Below are positions 44,851 to 54,038 of a stretch of 64,000 nt of DNA, piece after piece; position 1 is the stretch's first letter; the number at the start of each line of letters is the position of its first letter. The DNA is from Nonomuraea helvata (lineage in GTDB: Bacteria; Actinomycetota; Actinomycetes; Streptosporangiales; Streptosporangiaceae). Position numbers and translations under genes: made by a program. The stretch is from positions 1 through 64,000 of the forward strand of contig NZ_BAAAXV010000012.1 in assembly GCF_039535785.1 (NCBI RefSeq). Reading direction: 5' to 3'. The notes under the pieces are model-generated. The model worked only from the letters and a program-made list of their open reading frames with translations. It had not been told where the DNA came from and did no database searches.

Positions 44851-46374
44851 CTAGAGCGTCTTGGCCGCCAGGCGGATCTCGTCGAGCAGGATGGCCAGGT
44901 CACGCTCGGTCGTGTCGGGGTGCAGGAAACACGCCCGCAGCGCATGACGGCCGCCCAGCCGGGTGCCGGTGATGAACGCGTTACCGCGTGCCTGCACCGC
45001 ACCCGGGATCGCCCGGTTGACCGCGTCCGACCCCGGGCGGTAGCGGAAGGCGGTGATCGAGGTGGTGACGGGGGCGACGAGCTCGAAGTCGTCCGCCTCC
45101 TCGACCATGGCGGCGAGCGTGCGGGCCAGCCCCGCCGTGTGGTTCACCAGCCGCGTGACGCCGGACCGGCCCAGGTGCGACAGTGTCGCCCAGGTCTTGA
45201 GCGCGCGGAACGGGCGGGTCTGCTCGGGACCGTACTCGGAGAACCACCCCAGATCGCCCGCGTTGTCGTCGATCAGGTACGACGGCACCAGGCTGAACGC
45301 GGCCCGCGCCGCCCTCGGGTCGCGCAGCAGCGCGCAGCCGCAGCCCACCGGGACGCCGAGCCACTTGTGCGGGTCCAGGGCCAGCGAGTCGGCCCGATCC
45401 AGGCCCGCGTAGTGCGGCGCCGCGCCGTCGGCCAGCACGCCGAGCCCGCCGTACGCGCCGTCCACGTGGAACCAGAGCCCGTGCTCGGCCGCCACGTCGG
45501 CGATCTCGTCCAGCGGGTCCACCGCGCCGGAGTTGACGGTGCCCGCGCTGCCCGCCACGCAGAACGGCCGCAGGCCCCGCCCGACGTCCTCCTTGATCAT
45601 GGTACGGAGCGCGCCCACGTCCATCCGGTACGCGCCGTCCACCGGGACCGTCCGGACCTGCCGCGATCCCAGGCCGAGCAGCTGGGCCGCCTTGTGCAGG
45701 CAGCTGTGGCCCTCCTCGGTGACGTACATGACCATGGGCGGCCGTCCGGACAGCCCCTCCTCGCGGACGTCCCAGCCGTCGGCGAGCGCCGCCCGCTGGC
45801 GGGCTGAGGCCAGGCAGATCACGGTGGCCATGGACGCGCCGCTGGTCAGCAGCCCACCGCCGGGCGGATGCGGGAACCCGACCAGCTCGGCCAGCCACCG
45901 CACCACCGCCCGCTCCAGGTGCGGGCCCGCGTGGTCGCCTCCGGCGCAGCTCGGGTTCAGGGCGGCGGCCAGCGGCTCGACGAGGACGCCGGCGGGGTTG
46001 GGCGGGGAGTTCACCCAGCCGAAGAAGCGGGGGTGGCCGTTGCCCATCGGGTACGGCAGCACGTGGGTGCGGGCGTCCTCGAGCAGCTCGTCGAGCGCCC
46101 GGCCGCGCTCGGGCAGCTTCTGGCCGCTCAGCCAGGCCCGCTCGGCGTCCGGCACGGGCTGCCACACGGGCCGCTCACCGAGGCTCGCGAGGTGCTCGGC
46201 CGCGATCGCCGCCGCCGCGGCCCCGGCCCTACGCAGCCCGCCGTCCACCGCATCGGCCGCGCGCATGCTCTGCGCGCTCGTGTCGCCGGGGCGTTCGTCG
46301 CGTGCGGTCGCGTCGGCGAGGTGCTCTTGATGTGCGCTCGCGTCGGCTGCGAGGTGCGGGGCGCGGTCAGGCAT
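44851..46374 (-). CDS. PLP-dependent group II amino-acid decarboxylase
   Basis: 507 residues from MPDRAPHLAADASAHQEHLA, overlapping the upstream regulator by 8 bp. HPRFFGWVNSPPNPAGVLVE, GLLTSGASMATVICLASARQ, WFHVDGAYGGLGVLADGAAP and DSLALDPHKWLGVPVGCGCA (PLP-binding Lys in HKW) place it in the aromatic-L-amino-acid/glutamate decarboxylase family. It decarboxylates an amino acid to an amine; which one is not decided by motif. The preceding cupin-HTH gene is its probable regulator. Confidence 0.9.
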   Translation of the reverse strand: MPDRAPHLAADASAHQEHLADATARDERPGDTSAQSMRAADAVDGGLRRAGAAAAAIAAEHLASLGERPVWQPVPDAERAWLSGQKLPERGRALDELLEDARTHVLPYPMGNGHPRFFGWVNSPPNPAGVLVEPLAAALNPSCAGGDHAGPHLERAVVRWLAELVGFPHPPGGGLLTSGASMATVICLASARQRAALADGWDVREEGLSGRPPMVMYVTEEGHSCLHKAAQLLGLGSRQVRTVPVDGAYRMDVGALRTMIKEDVGRGLRPFCVAGSAGTVNSGAVDPLDEIADVAAEHGLWFHVDGAYGGLGVLADGAAPHYAGLDRADSLALDPHKWLGVPVGCGCALLRDPRAARAAFSLVPSYLIDDNAGDLGWFSEYGPEQTRPFRALKTWATLSHLGRSGVTRLVNHTAGLARTLAAMVEEADDFELVAPVTTSITAFRYRPGSDAVNRAIPGAVQARGNAFITGTRLGGRHALRACFLHPDTTERDLAILLDEIRLAAKTL

Positions 46375-46987
46375 CGGGCGATTCCTTCCAAGGGTTGTGC
46401 TCCCCGGCGCCGCCCAGCTCCATCGCCAGGTAATACACACAGTCGACGGCGCCGTCGTTGGCGAAGGCGTGGCGGCAGTCGCCCGGGTAGTACGCCGAGT
46501 CACCGGCCCCCAGCTCGTACGGCCTGCCGTTGATCGTCAGCCGCAGCCTGCCGCGCTCGACCGCGAGATACTCCCGCGACCCCGGCGCGTGCGGCGCGAA
46601 CTCGCCCGCGTCCACGCCGGGCCCGATGGTCGTCCGCATGAACTCGAACTCCACGTCCGGCAGCACCGGCGACAGCACCCGCCGCTCCCAGCCCGACGGG
46701 TCGCGCAGCACCCGCTGCTCCTCGAGGCGCAGCACCCGCATGGCCGCGTGCGCGGGCTCGTCGAGCAGCCGGGCGATCGACGTGCCGAGGGCCGTGGCCA
46801 GCCGGTCGAGCACCAGCACCGTCGGTGTCTTGGCGCCCCGTTCGACCTCCGAGACCATGCTCCGGCTGATGCCGCTCAGCGCGGACAGCCGCTCGACGGT
46901 CAGCCCGCGCGCCCGCCGCCCCGAGCGGATCCGCTGCCCGAGCTCGGCCATCGACAGGCCGCTCGACAGGACCCCTTCGCCTTCCAT
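46367..46987 (-). CDS. XRE-family HTH regulator with cupin domain
   Basis: 206 residues from MEGEGVLSSGLSMAELGQRI. The HTH has LTVERLSALSGISRSMVSEV then ERGAKTPTVLVLDRLATALG. A C-terminal cupin_2 domain has EFAPHAPGSREYLAVERGRL and AYYPGDCRHAFANDGAVDCV. Cupin-XRE proteins usually sense the substrate or product of the adjacent metabolic gene. It overlaps the decarboxylase by 8 bp (ATGCCTGA), so it likely regulates it. The ATG is 8 bp from the peptide deformylase stop. Confidence 0.9.
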   Translation of the reverse strand: MEGEGVLSSGLSMAELGQRIRSGRRARGLTVERLSALSGISRSMVSEVERGAKTPTVLVLDRLATALGTSIARLLDEPAHAAMRVLRLEEQRVLRDPSGWERRVLSPVLPDVEFEFMRTTIGPGVDAGEFAPHAPGSREYLAVERGRLRLTINGRPYELGAGDSAYYPGDCRHAFANDGAVDCVYYLAMELGGAGEHNPWKESPDA

Positions 46988-46994
46988 GTGTCCA

Positions 46995-47576
46995 CTATAG
47001 CGGTGGTTTGTCCGCAATAGCGGAATGGGCCTCCTTGTACGCGGCCAGCACCTGCTTGCGGCGCTTGGCGGGAAGGCGGTCGATGTACAGGTGACCGTCG
47101 AGGTGGTCGGTCTCGTGCTGCAGGCAGCGGGCCAGCAGCCCCGTGCCCTCGACGGTGACGGGCTCCCCGTCGGCGTCGAACCCGTGGACGGTGGCGCGGT
47201 CGGCCCGGGGGAGCGGCGCGTACTGGCCCGGGACCGACAGGCAGCCCTCGTCGTCCGCGTCGAGGTGACGTTCGCCGACTCCCGGCAGCTCCAGGGTGGG
47301 GTTGACGACGACGCCCTTGTGGTGCTGTCCGTCGGCGTCGGGGCAGTCGTAGATGAACACGCGCAGCGGCACGCCGATCTGGTTGGCGGCCAGGCCCACG
47401 CCCTCCGCCGCGTACATGCTCGCGAACATGTCGTCCACCAGCGCCTTGAGCTCACCGTCGAACCGGGTGACCGGCTCGCACGGGTGATGCAGCACCGGGT
47501 CGCCCACGTGCACGATCGGCCGGACCTCTCCCACGACCAACGCCTCTCTCGAATCGTCAACAGCGCGTCCCGACAT
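46995..47576 (-). CDS. def: Peptide deformylase
   Basis: 193 residues from [20 protein letters not shown]. All three signatures are present: [10 protein letters not shown] (60-69), EGCLSVPG with Cys112, and QHETDHLDG with His154 and His158 of the metal site. It removes the formyl group from nascent proteins. Length and C-terminus are normal. This is probably one of several deformylases in the genome. It heads a run with the XRE regulator and decarboxylase, though functional linkage is not obvious. Confidence 0.95.
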   Translation of the reverse strand: MSGRAVDDSREALVVGEVRPIVHVGDPVLHHPCEPVTRFDGELKALVDDMFASMYAAEGVGLAANQIGVPLRVFIYDCPDADGQHHKGVVVNPTLELPGVGERHLDADDEGCLSVPGQYAPLPRADRATVHGFDADGEPVTVEGTGLLARCLQHETDHLDGHLYIDRLPAKRRKQVLAAYKEAHSAIADKPPL

Positions 47577-47639
47577 GGTAGTGCTCACCTGCGCAGACTG
47601 CTCCGGCGCGCGGGGATGATCGCGGCTCTTCCCGTACGG

Positions 47640-47651
47640 GTAACATGCCAC
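47640..47651. promoter_or_regulatory. GntR operator, GTAACATGCCAC
   Basis: This 12-mer lies one base before the GntR start codon. It is the exact reverse complement of GTGGCATGTTAC at 49850-49861 in the divergent hglS/dehydrogenase promoter, and close to the palindrome GTAGCATGCTAC at 49873-49884. Sharing one word across the regulator and its neighbours marks an autoregulated operator. Confidence 0.65.
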
Positions 47652-47652
47652 C

Positions 47653-48399
47653 ATGCCGCCCACCCGCGAACACGCCGAGCTGAAGCTGCAGCCGTTGCCG
47701 CAGGCGGGGCGGTCGCTGGCCGAGCAGGTGATCTCGGAGGTGCGCCGGGCGGTGCACACGGGCGCGATGGTCCCCGGCCGCCTCTACTCCGTCTATCAGG
47801 TGGCCGAGCAGCTCAACGTCTCCAGGAGCCCGGTGCGCGAGGCGATGCTGCGGCTCGCGGAGGCGGGGCTGGTGCAGGTCGAGCGCAACCGGGGGTTCCG
47901 CGTCGTGCTGCCGCACCCGCGCGAGATCGTCGAGATCTTCGGGGTACGGCTCGCGCTGGAGCTGCCCGCCGTCCGGCGGGCGGCCGGTGGTGGGGCCGCC
48001 GGGCTCGGCGCGTCCCTGCGGGCCACGATGGAGGAGATGGCGGCCGCGGTGGGCGCGGGCGACGAGTCCCTCTTCTTCCACCTGGACCAGACGCTGCACG
48101 ACCACATCCTGGCCGCGGCGGGCAACGGCAGGGCCCGCGCGATCGTCGGCGGGTTGCGCGACACCATGCGCATCCTCGGCACGTCCACCGACGACCGGTC
48201 CCGCACGCTGCGGCAGGTGCACGAGGAGCACGAGCCCGTGGTGGCGGCCGTCGCGGCGGGCGACGCGGACGGCGCGGTGCGCGCGATGCGGGCCCACCTG
48301 ACCAACACCGGTCTCATCCTGGCCGGGCAGGCGGCCAGGGCCCAGGGGGAGCCGGTCGACGTGGACGCACTGTGGGCGGCCATCGTCGACGAGGCGTGA
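47653..48399 (+). CDS. GntR-family regulator (FCD type) of the 47.6-55.6 kb cluster
   Basis: 248 residues from [20 protein letters not shown]. The winged helix has [20 protein letters not shown] then [21 protein letters not shown] helical FCD sensor domain has [20 protein letters not shown] and [20 protein letters not shown], with the usual His metal ligands. FCD regulators sense organic acids. Operator copies lie directly before its own start and between hglS and the D-2-hydroxyglutarate dehydrogenase gene, so it probably represses lysine/2-oxoadipate catabolism; 2-oxoadipate or 2-hydroxyglutarate is a plausible inducer. Confidence 0.9.
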   Translation: MPPTREHAELKLQPLPQAGRSLAEQVISEVRRAVHTGAMVPGRLYSVYQVAEQLNVSRSPVREAMLRLAEAGLVQVERNRGFRVVLPHPREIVEIFGVRLALELPAVRRAAGGGAAGLGASLRATMEEMAAAVGAGDESLFFHLDQTLHDHILAAAGNGRARAIVGGLRDTMRILGTSTDDRSRTLRQVHEEHEPVVAAVAAGDADGAVRAMRAHLTNTGLILAGQAARAQGEPVDVDALWAAIVDEA

Positions 48400-48406
48400 T
48401 CAGAGG

Positions 48407-49816
48407 TCAGGAGGCGCCGGGCAGGGCGATCTCGCCGTCCAGGCCGAGCTCCGCGCGCACGCGTGCCAGCGACGCCGCCCGGACCGAGGCGTACAGCTCG
48501 TAGGGGTCGTGCAGCGGTCTTCCGAGCACCGCGGCCAGGGCGTCGGGCCCGAAGTCGGCGCCGGTCCTGGTCGCGTCCTTGGTGCCGTCGGAGGTCAGGT
48601 TGGACTGGAAGATCCCGGCGGCCGAGCGCGGCAGGAAGTCCTCGTACACGATGGGCCGGGCGCTCACCCAGCCCTCGGAGAGGAGGGTGGTGAGGTCGGC
48701 CGGGGGCACGGCGCCGGGGCGGGCGTCGCGGACGTGGAAGGTGAAGTAGGCGAGGTCGCCCGTGACGAGCTCGGCCTCGCTGCGCGGCACGCGGCCTTCC
48801 CAGAGCTTGGCCGCGAGCTCGTTGCGTTCTTCCGCGGTGACGGAACGGCCGTGGAGCATCGCGTCGAGTTCGGCGGACAGGTCGTCGTAGAGCGCGCGCC
48901 CGGCCGGTGTCACCGCTATGCCCCGCGCCTCCACCTCCCCGAACCGCACTCGCAGGTCGTCCCGTACGACGCTGCCGTCCTCCTCCCGGAACAGCCGCGG
49001 CTCGGCCAGCGCGCGGAAGGAGGTCTGGCGCAGCAGCAGGTCGGGGCCGTCCCAGCGGGGCGGGCCCTGAATCGCGTCGATCATGGTGATGCCGCGCTCG
49101 CTCATGCGGGCGTAGAGGGCGTCGATGTCGAGCACGCGCGGGGTGAGGTGGTTGATGTGCGTGCTCGACACGCCGCCGATGTCGGCGGCCACCGCTGACA
49201 CCCGCTCCAGTTCGGCGTACCAGCCGCGCGAGACGGGCTCCGCGGACAGCTCGAACGCCCGCGTGGCGAGGGTGAGGAACTCCTCGGCCGCCGCGTCGTC
49301 CAGGCCGCCCTCGGCCTCGGCGCGGTCGGCCAGGTCGAGCAGGCGCGGCGGGAACAGCCGGCGGGCCCCGAGGAACTCGCCGAGCCGGCGTTCCAGGTCC
49401 TCGTCGAAGAAGCGCCGGTCGCCCGTCACGAGCATGGACGTGAACACCCGGAAGGGATTGGCGGCCAGCTCGGCCTCGTCCACGGGACGGAACGCCGTGG
49501 AGACGACCGGCACGGAGCTGCCGGCCGCCTCGCGCAGGTCGTAGTAGCCGACGGGGTACATGCCCATCGAGCCGAAGATCCGCGCGACCTGCGCCAGCTC
49601 GGCCGGGGTGCCCACGCGGATCGCGCCGTGCCGCTCCGCGGTGACGCGGCCGATGGAGCCGAGCCGCTCGGCGTCGGCTCCCATCCGCTCCATCACCTCG
49701 CCGTTCACTTCCTGGGCGACGTCGACGAGCGTGTTGTACGCCGGGACCTCCGTGCCGTACATCGTGGACAGGCGCCGGGCGAAGGCCGCCCGGAGCGCGG
49801 TGGAGCCGACCATCAT
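48407..49816 (-). CDS. hglS: HglS-like 2-oxoadipate dioxygenase/decarboxylase (DUF1338, VOC)
   Basis: 469 residues, the normal length for the YdcJ/DUF1338 family. Conserved blocks include VTAERHGAIRVGTPAEL with a metal-type His near residue 63, GVSSTHINHLTPRVLDID with the second His pair, and GPDLLLRQTSFRALAE. Family knowledge: HglS of Pseudomonas converts 2-oxoadipate to D-2-hydroxyglutarate in D-lysine catabolism, using Fe(II) and O2. The divergent gene encodes a YdiJ-like D-2-hydroxyglutarate dehydrogenase, the next step. That context supports the assignment strongly. ATG at 49816 or 49813. Confidence 0.88.
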   Translation of the reverse strand: MMVGSTALRAAFARRLSTMYGTEVPAYNTLVDVAQEVNGEVMERMGADAERLGSIGRVTAERHGAIRVGTPAELAQVARIFGSMGMYPVGYYDLREAAGSSVPVVSTAFRPVDEAELAANPFRVFTSMLVTGDRRFFDEDLERRLGEFLGARRLFPPRLLDLADRAEAEGGLDDAAAEEFLTLATRAFELSAEPVSRGWYAELERVSAVAADIGGVSSTHINHLTPRVLDIDALYARMSERGITMIDAIQGPPRWDGPDLLLRQTSFRALAEPRLFREEDGSVVRDDLRVRFGEVEARGIAVTPAGRALYDDLSAELDAMLHGRSVTAEERNELAAKLWEGRVPRSEAELVTGDLAYFTFHVRDARPGAVPPADLTTLLSEGWVSARPIVYEDFLPRSAAGIFQSNLTSDGTKDATRTGADFGPDALAAVLGRPLHDPYELYASVRAASLARVRAELGLDGEIALPGAS

Positions 49817-49849
49817 GCCTCTTCTCTCCCTTGCCGCTGGTACGGGTGA

Positions 49850-49884
49850 GTGGCATGTTACAGGGGTCGCATGTAGCATGCTAC
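49850..49884. promoter_or_regulatory. Tandem GntR operators in the divergent hglS/dehydrogenase promoter
   Basis: GTGGCATGTTAC (49850-49861) and the perfect palindrome GTAGCATGCTAC (49873-49884) differ at two positions and their centres are 23 bp apart, about two helical turns. The second runs into the start of the D-2-hydroxyglutarate dehydrogenase gene. The first is exactly mirrored before the GntR gene at 47640. Confidence 0.65.
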
Positions 49885-49886
49885 TC

Positions 49887-52745
49887 ATGGATCGGGCCGC
49901 CGCTCTCGCGAACGACCTCCGCCGGCGCGGAGTCACCGACGTGCTCACCGACTCCACCACACGAGCGATCTACTCCTCCGATGCCTCGCTCTACCGGGTG
50001 CCGCCCCTGCTGGTCGCGCGGCCGAGGTCGGCCGAGGATGTGGCCGCCGCGATCGAGCTGTGCGCACAGCACGAGATCCCCCTGACCGCGCGCGGCGCCG
50101 GCACGTCCGTCGCCGGGAACGCCATCGGTCCCGGGCTCGTGCTGGACTTCAGCCGTCATATGAACCGGGTGCTGCACGTCGACGCCGAGACGCGCACGGC
50201 GGTGGTCCAGCCGGGCGTCGTCCAGGCGGCGCTGCAGCGGGCGGCGGCGCCGTACGGGCTCAGGTTCGGCCCCGACCCGTCCACCCACACGCGCTGCACG
50301 ATCGGCGGCATGATCGGGAACAACGCGTGCGGCTCCAGGACGCTCGGCTACGGCCGCACCAGCGACAACATCGCCGGGCTCAAGGCGGTGGCCGGCGACG
50401 GCACGGCCCTGGACCTCCCCGCGCAAGGGGGCCCGGCCGCGCTGCGCGACCTCGTGATGGCCAACCTGGCCACGATCAGGACCGAGTTCGGCGGGTTCGG
50501 GCGGCAGATGTCGGGGTACGCGCTGGAGCACCTGCTGCCGGAGCGCGGCTTCGACGTCGCCGGCCTGCTGACCGGCGGCGAGGGCACGCTCGCCGTGCTG
50601 ACCGAGGCCACGGTGAAGCTGGTGACCGACCCGGCGCACCGGGCCCTCGTGGTGCTCGGCTATCCCGACATCGCCGCCGCCGGGGACGCCGCCCCCGCCC
50701 TGTTGGAGCACCGGCCCACGGCCTGCGAGGGCATCGACGCGCGCATCGTGGACGTGGTGCGCCGGCGGCGGGGACCGCAGGCGGTGCCGCCGCTGCCGCG
50801 CGGGGCGGCCTGGCTGTTCGTCGAGGTGGCGGGGGACGACGCGGCCGAGGTGGGGGAGCGGGCCGCGCGGCTGGCGTCCGGCGGCGAGGACGCGCTCGTC
50901 GTCACCGACCCGGCGCGGGCCACGGCGCTCTGGCGCATCAGGGAGGACGGCGCGGGACTGTCCGGGCGCAGCCCCGCCGGGCTGCCCGCGCACGCGGGGT
51001 GGGAGGACTCCGCGGTGCCGCCTGCGATGCTGGGGCGCTACCTGCGCGACTTCGAGGCGCTGATGGCCGAGCACGGCCTGACCGGCCTGCCGTACGGGCA
51101 CTTCGGCGACGGCTGCCTGCACATCCGGCTCGACGTACCGCTGGACCGTCCAGGCGGGACGCTGGACCGGTCGGGCGGGGCTCTCGACCGGCCAGGCGGG
51201 GCGCTGGACCGGCCAGGCGGGGCGCTGGACCGGCCGGGTGGGCCGAAGGTGTTCCGGGATTTCCTGGTCGCCGCGGCCACGCTGGTCGCCGGCTACGGCG
51301 GCTCGCTGTCGGGCGAGCACGGCGACGGCCGCGCCCGGAGCGAGCTGCTGCCCCTCATGTACTCCGAGGCCGCGATCGACCTCTTCGCGCGGGTCAAGGC
51401 GATCTTCGACCCGGGCGACGTGCTCAACCCCGGCGTGCTCGTCCGCCCCCGTCCCGTGGACGCCGACCTGCGGATCCCGGCCGCCCGTCCGGTGCGCGAC
51501 CGGCTCGCCCTGGCCTACCGCCACGACGGCGGCGACTTCAGTCAGGCGGTGCACCGCTGCACCGGCGTGGGAAAGTGCCGCGCCGACAACACCGCGACCG
51601 GCGGCGTGATGTGCCCCTCCTACCTGGCCACCAGGGAGGAGAAGGACTCCACCCGGGGCCGCGCCCGTGCGCTGCAGGAGATGGTCAACGGCTCCGCCGT
51701 CGCGGGCGGCTGGCGCTCGCACGAGGTCCACGAGGCCCTCGACCTCTGCCTGTCCTGCAAGGGCTGCGCCTCGGACTGCCCGACCGGGATCGACATGGCC
51801 GCGTACAAGTCCGAAGTGCTCCACCAGAGCTACCGCGGGCGGCTCCGCCCGGTCACGCACTACTCCCTGGGCCGCCTGCCGCTCTGGGCGAGGCTGGCGA
51901 GCCGGCTGCCGCGCGCGGCGAACGCCCTGCTGCGGGTGCCGGGGCTGCCGGCGATCGCGGGAGTGGACCGGCGGCGCACGCTGCCCGCGTTCGCGCCGGA
52001 GACCTTCCGGGCGTGGTTCAGGCGGAGGCGCCCGGCGGAAGGCAGGCCGGTGCTGCTGTTCGTCGACACCTTCACCGACCATTTCGCGCCGGAGGCCGGC
52101 CGCGCCACGGTGAAAGTGCTGGAGGCCGCGGGCTACCGGCCGCGGATCAGCGAGCGCCGCCAGTGCTGCGCGCTCACCTGGATCTCCACCGGCCAGCTCG
52201 ACACGGCCAGGAAGATCCTCGGCCGTACGGTCGCCGAGCTGGGCGAGGCCGCGGCGGAGGGCGTGCCCATCGTGGGCATGGAGCCGTCCTGCACGGCGGT
52301 CCTGCGCTCGGACGCGCTGGAACTCCTCGGCGAGGAGACGGCCGCACCGGTGGCGGGGATGACCCGGACGCTCGCCGAGCTGCTGCTGGAGACGCCGGAC
52401 TGGCGGCCGCCCCCGCTGCACGGCCTGGAGGCCGTGGCCCAGCCGCACTGCCATCACCACGCCGTCATGGGCTGGGACCACGACGCCCGGCTGCTGCGCG
52501 AGGCGGGCGCGGACGTGCGGCGGCTGGGCGGCTGCTGCGGCCTCGCGGGCAACTTCGGCGTGGAGAAGGGACATTACGAGGTGTCCGTGGCGGTGGCCGG
52601 GCAGCAGCTCCTGCCCGCGCTCCGGCAGGCAGGGACGGAGACGGCGGTCCTGGCCGACGGCTTCTCCTGCCGTACGCAGATCGCCGATCTGACGTCCCGG
52701 CAGGGCGTCCACCTGGCCCAGCTGCTCGCCGATCGACTGCCATGA
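49887..52745 (+). CDS. D-2-hydroxyglutarate dehydrogenase-like FAD/Fe-S oxidoreductase (YdiJ type)
   Basis: 953 residues (ATG 49887; another in-frame ATG at 49878). The N-terminal FAD domain has TARGAGTSVAGNAIGPGLVL and GPDPSTHTRCTIGGMIGNNA; the C-terminal GlcD-like cap has SGEHGDGRARSELLPL. An Fe-S domain has CLSCKGCASDCPTGID, and two CCG cysteine motifs appear in RQCCALTW and GGCCGLAGNFG. This is the GlcD-GlcF fusion of E. coli YdiJ, which oxidises D-2-hydroxyglutarate to 2-oxoglutarate. Residues 419-453 are five LDRPGGA repeats, absent from the usual family. Operators for GntR precede it. Confidence 0.88.
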   Translation: MDRAAALANDLRRRGVTDVLTDSTTRAIYSSDASLYRVPPLLVARPRSAEDVAAAIELCAQHEIPLTARGAGTSVAGNAIGPGLVLDFSRHMNRVLHVDAETRTAVVQPGVVQAALQRAAAPYGLRFGPDPSTHTRCTIGGMIGNNACGSRTLGYGRTSDNIAGLKAVAGDGTALDLPAQGGPAALRDLVMANLATIRTEFGGFGRQMSGYALEHLLPERGFDVAGLLTGGEGTLAVLTEATVKLVTDPAHRALVVLGYPDIAAAGDAAPALLEHRPTACEGIDARIVDVVRRRRGPQAVPPLPRGAAWLFVEVAGDDAAEVGERAARLASGGEDALVVTDPARATALWRIREDGAGLSGRSPAGLPAHAGWEDSAVPPAMLGRYLRDFEALMAEHGLTGLPYGHFGDGCLHIRLDVPLDRPGGTLDRSGGALDRPGGALDRPGGALDRPGGPKVFRDFLVAAATLVAGYGGSLSGEHGDGRARSELLPLMYSEAAIDLFARVKAIFDPGDVLNPGVLVRPRPVDADLRIPAARPVRDRLALAYRHDGGDFSQAVHRCTGVGKCRADNTATGGVMCPSYLATREEKDSTRGRARALQEMVNGSAVAGGWRSHEVHEALDLCLSCKGCASDCPTGIDMAAYKSEVLHQSYRGRLRPVTHYSLGRLPLWARLASRLPRAANALLRVPGLPAIAGVDRRRTLPAFAPETFRAWFRRRRPAEGRPVLLFVDTFTDHFAPEAGRATVKVLEAAGYRPRISERRQCCALTWISTGQLDTARKILGRTVAELGEAAAEGVPIVGMEPSCTAVLRSDALELLGEETAAPVAGMTRTLAELLLETPDWRPPPLHGLEAVAQPHCHHHAVMGWDHDARLLREAGADVRRLGGCCGLAGNFGVEKGHYEVSVAVAGQQLLPALRQAGTETAVLADGFSCRTQIADLTSRQGVHLAQLLADRLP
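51141..51245 (+). repeat. Five in-frame 21-bp repeats inside the dehydrogenase gene
   Basis: Units start at 51141, 51162, 51183, 51204 and 51225. Consensus CTGGACCGGCCAGGCGGGGC-G encodes LDRPGGA. Units 3 and 4 differ at one base. The insertion keeps the frame and lies between the FAD-cap motif GDGCLHIRLDVP and KVFRDFLVAA. Copy number could vary by slippage. Confidence 0.9.
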
Positions 52746-52868
52746 GGTCTGCTCATGCCCGATCCGCCACGCCCGCGAACTGCCGACAAATGGTGTTGCT
52801 TGGCCGCTTCCTCCGGCTCTGTCCGATCCGCGATGCTGGAGGTGGTCACTGGTGAAAGGAACCGATCA

Positions 52869-54023
52869 ATGGGACGTGAGCTCCCCTCGCATGCCTCGGC
52901 GGTCATCATCGGCGGCGGCGCCATGGGCGTCAGCTCGGCGTACGCGCTGGCCGCCGCCGGGGTCAGCGACGTGGTCCTGATCGACAAGGGGCCGCTGGGC
53001 TCCGGCTCGACCTCCAAGGCGGCCGGCGGCGTGCGCGCGCAGTTCTCCGACCGGGTCAACATCGAGCTCGCCGTACGCAGCCTCGAGACGTTCGAGACCT
53101 TCGCCGAGCGTTTCGGCCAGGAGATCGACCTGCACAAGCCCGGCTACCTGTTCCTGCTCGACTCGCCCGAGTCGGTCGCCGAGTTCGAGAAGAACGTCGC
53201 GGTCCAGAACGACCTCGGCGTGCCCAGCCGGATGATCTCGGTCCGGGAGGCCATGGAGCTGTCCCCGCTGATCGACGCCGATGGGCTGCTGGCCGCCGCC
53301 TACTGCCCCACCGACGGCCACTGCACGCCCGAGTCCGTGGTCCTCGGCTACGCGGGCGCGGCCCGGCGGCTCGGCGCGCGGCTGCTGCCGGGCTGCGCCG
53401 CGACCGGCATCGAGACGGCGGACGGCCGCATCGTCGCCGTCCTGACCGAGGGCGGCCGCATCGAGACCGACACCGTGATCTGCGCGGCCGGCGCCTGGTC
53501 GCAGCCGATCGGCGCGTGGGCGGGCGTCGACCTGCCGGTGACCCCGCTGCGCAGGCAGATCCTGGTCACCGAGCCCGTCCCGGATCTGCCGCCGACCGCG
53601 TTCACCATCGACTTCGGCACCACGTTCTACTTCCACCGCGAGGGCCCGGGGCTGCTGCTCGGCATGTCCGACCCCGACGAGACACCGGGGTTCAAGCTCG
53701 ACCGGTCCGACGCGTGGCTGCCGCGGCTGGGCGAGGCCATGGCCCGCCGCGCCCCGGCGCTGATGGAGACCGGCATCGCCACCGGATGGGCCGGCCTGTA
53801 CGAGGTGACGCCCGACCACAACGCGCTCATCGGGACCGCCCCGGACGTCGACCGGTTCATCTACGCCACCGGCTTCTCCGGCCACGGCTTCCTGATGAGC
53901 CCGGCCGTCGGCGAGGTGGTCCGCGACCTCTACCTGGGCCGGACGCCGTTCGTGGACGTCTCCGGCTTCGACGCCCGCCGCTTCGCCCTGGCCGGTGCCA
54001 GGCCTGAACTCAATATCGTCTGA
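52869..54023 (+). CDS. FAD-dependent amine oxidase (DAO/sarcosine oxidase type)
   Basis: 384 residues from MGRELPSHASAVIIGGGAMG; ribosome site GAAAGGAA. IIGGGAMGVSSAYALA is the FAD-binding Rossmann motif, STSKAAGGVRAQFSDRVNIE follows the DadA/SoxB pattern, and GWAGLYEVTPDHNALIGTAP then FIYATGFSGHGFLMSPAVGE is the C-terminal FAD motif. Family members oxidise secondary or D-amino acids; AmaA-type L-pipecolate oxidases belong here. Beside a semialdehyde dehydrogenase and HglS, oxidation of pipecolate is the best guess. It lies 120 bp after the dehydrogenase. Confidence 0.85.
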   Translation: MGRELPSHASAVIIGGGAMGVSSAYALAAAGVSDVVLIDKGPLGSGSTSKAAGGVRAQFSDRVNIELAVRSLETFETFAERFGQEIDLHKPGYLFLLDSPESVAEFEKNVAVQNDLGVPSRMISVREAMELSPLIDADGLLAAAYCPTDGHCTPESVVLGYAGAARRLGARLLPGCAATGIETADGRIVAVLTEGGRIETDTVICAAGAWSQPIGAWAGVDLPVTPLRRQILVTEPVPDLPPTAFTIDFGTTFYFHREGPGLLLGMSDPDETPGFKLDRSDAWLPRLGEAMARRAPALMETGIATGWAGLYEVTPDHNALIGTAPDVDRFIYATGFSGHGFLMSPAVGEVVRDLYLGRTPFVDVSGFDARRFALAGARPELNIV

Positions 54024-54038
54024 TAAGGGGAGAACTTG

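Noticed and set aside
51141-51245. Tandem repeats considered as a CRISPR-like array
   Set aside because: Units are 21 bp with no spacers and keep a reading frame inside a gene; this is a coding minisatellite.
49881-52712. 943-codon frame antisense to the D-2-hydroxyglutarate dehydrogenase
   Set aside because: Shadow of a conserved gene; no motif and no ribosome site.
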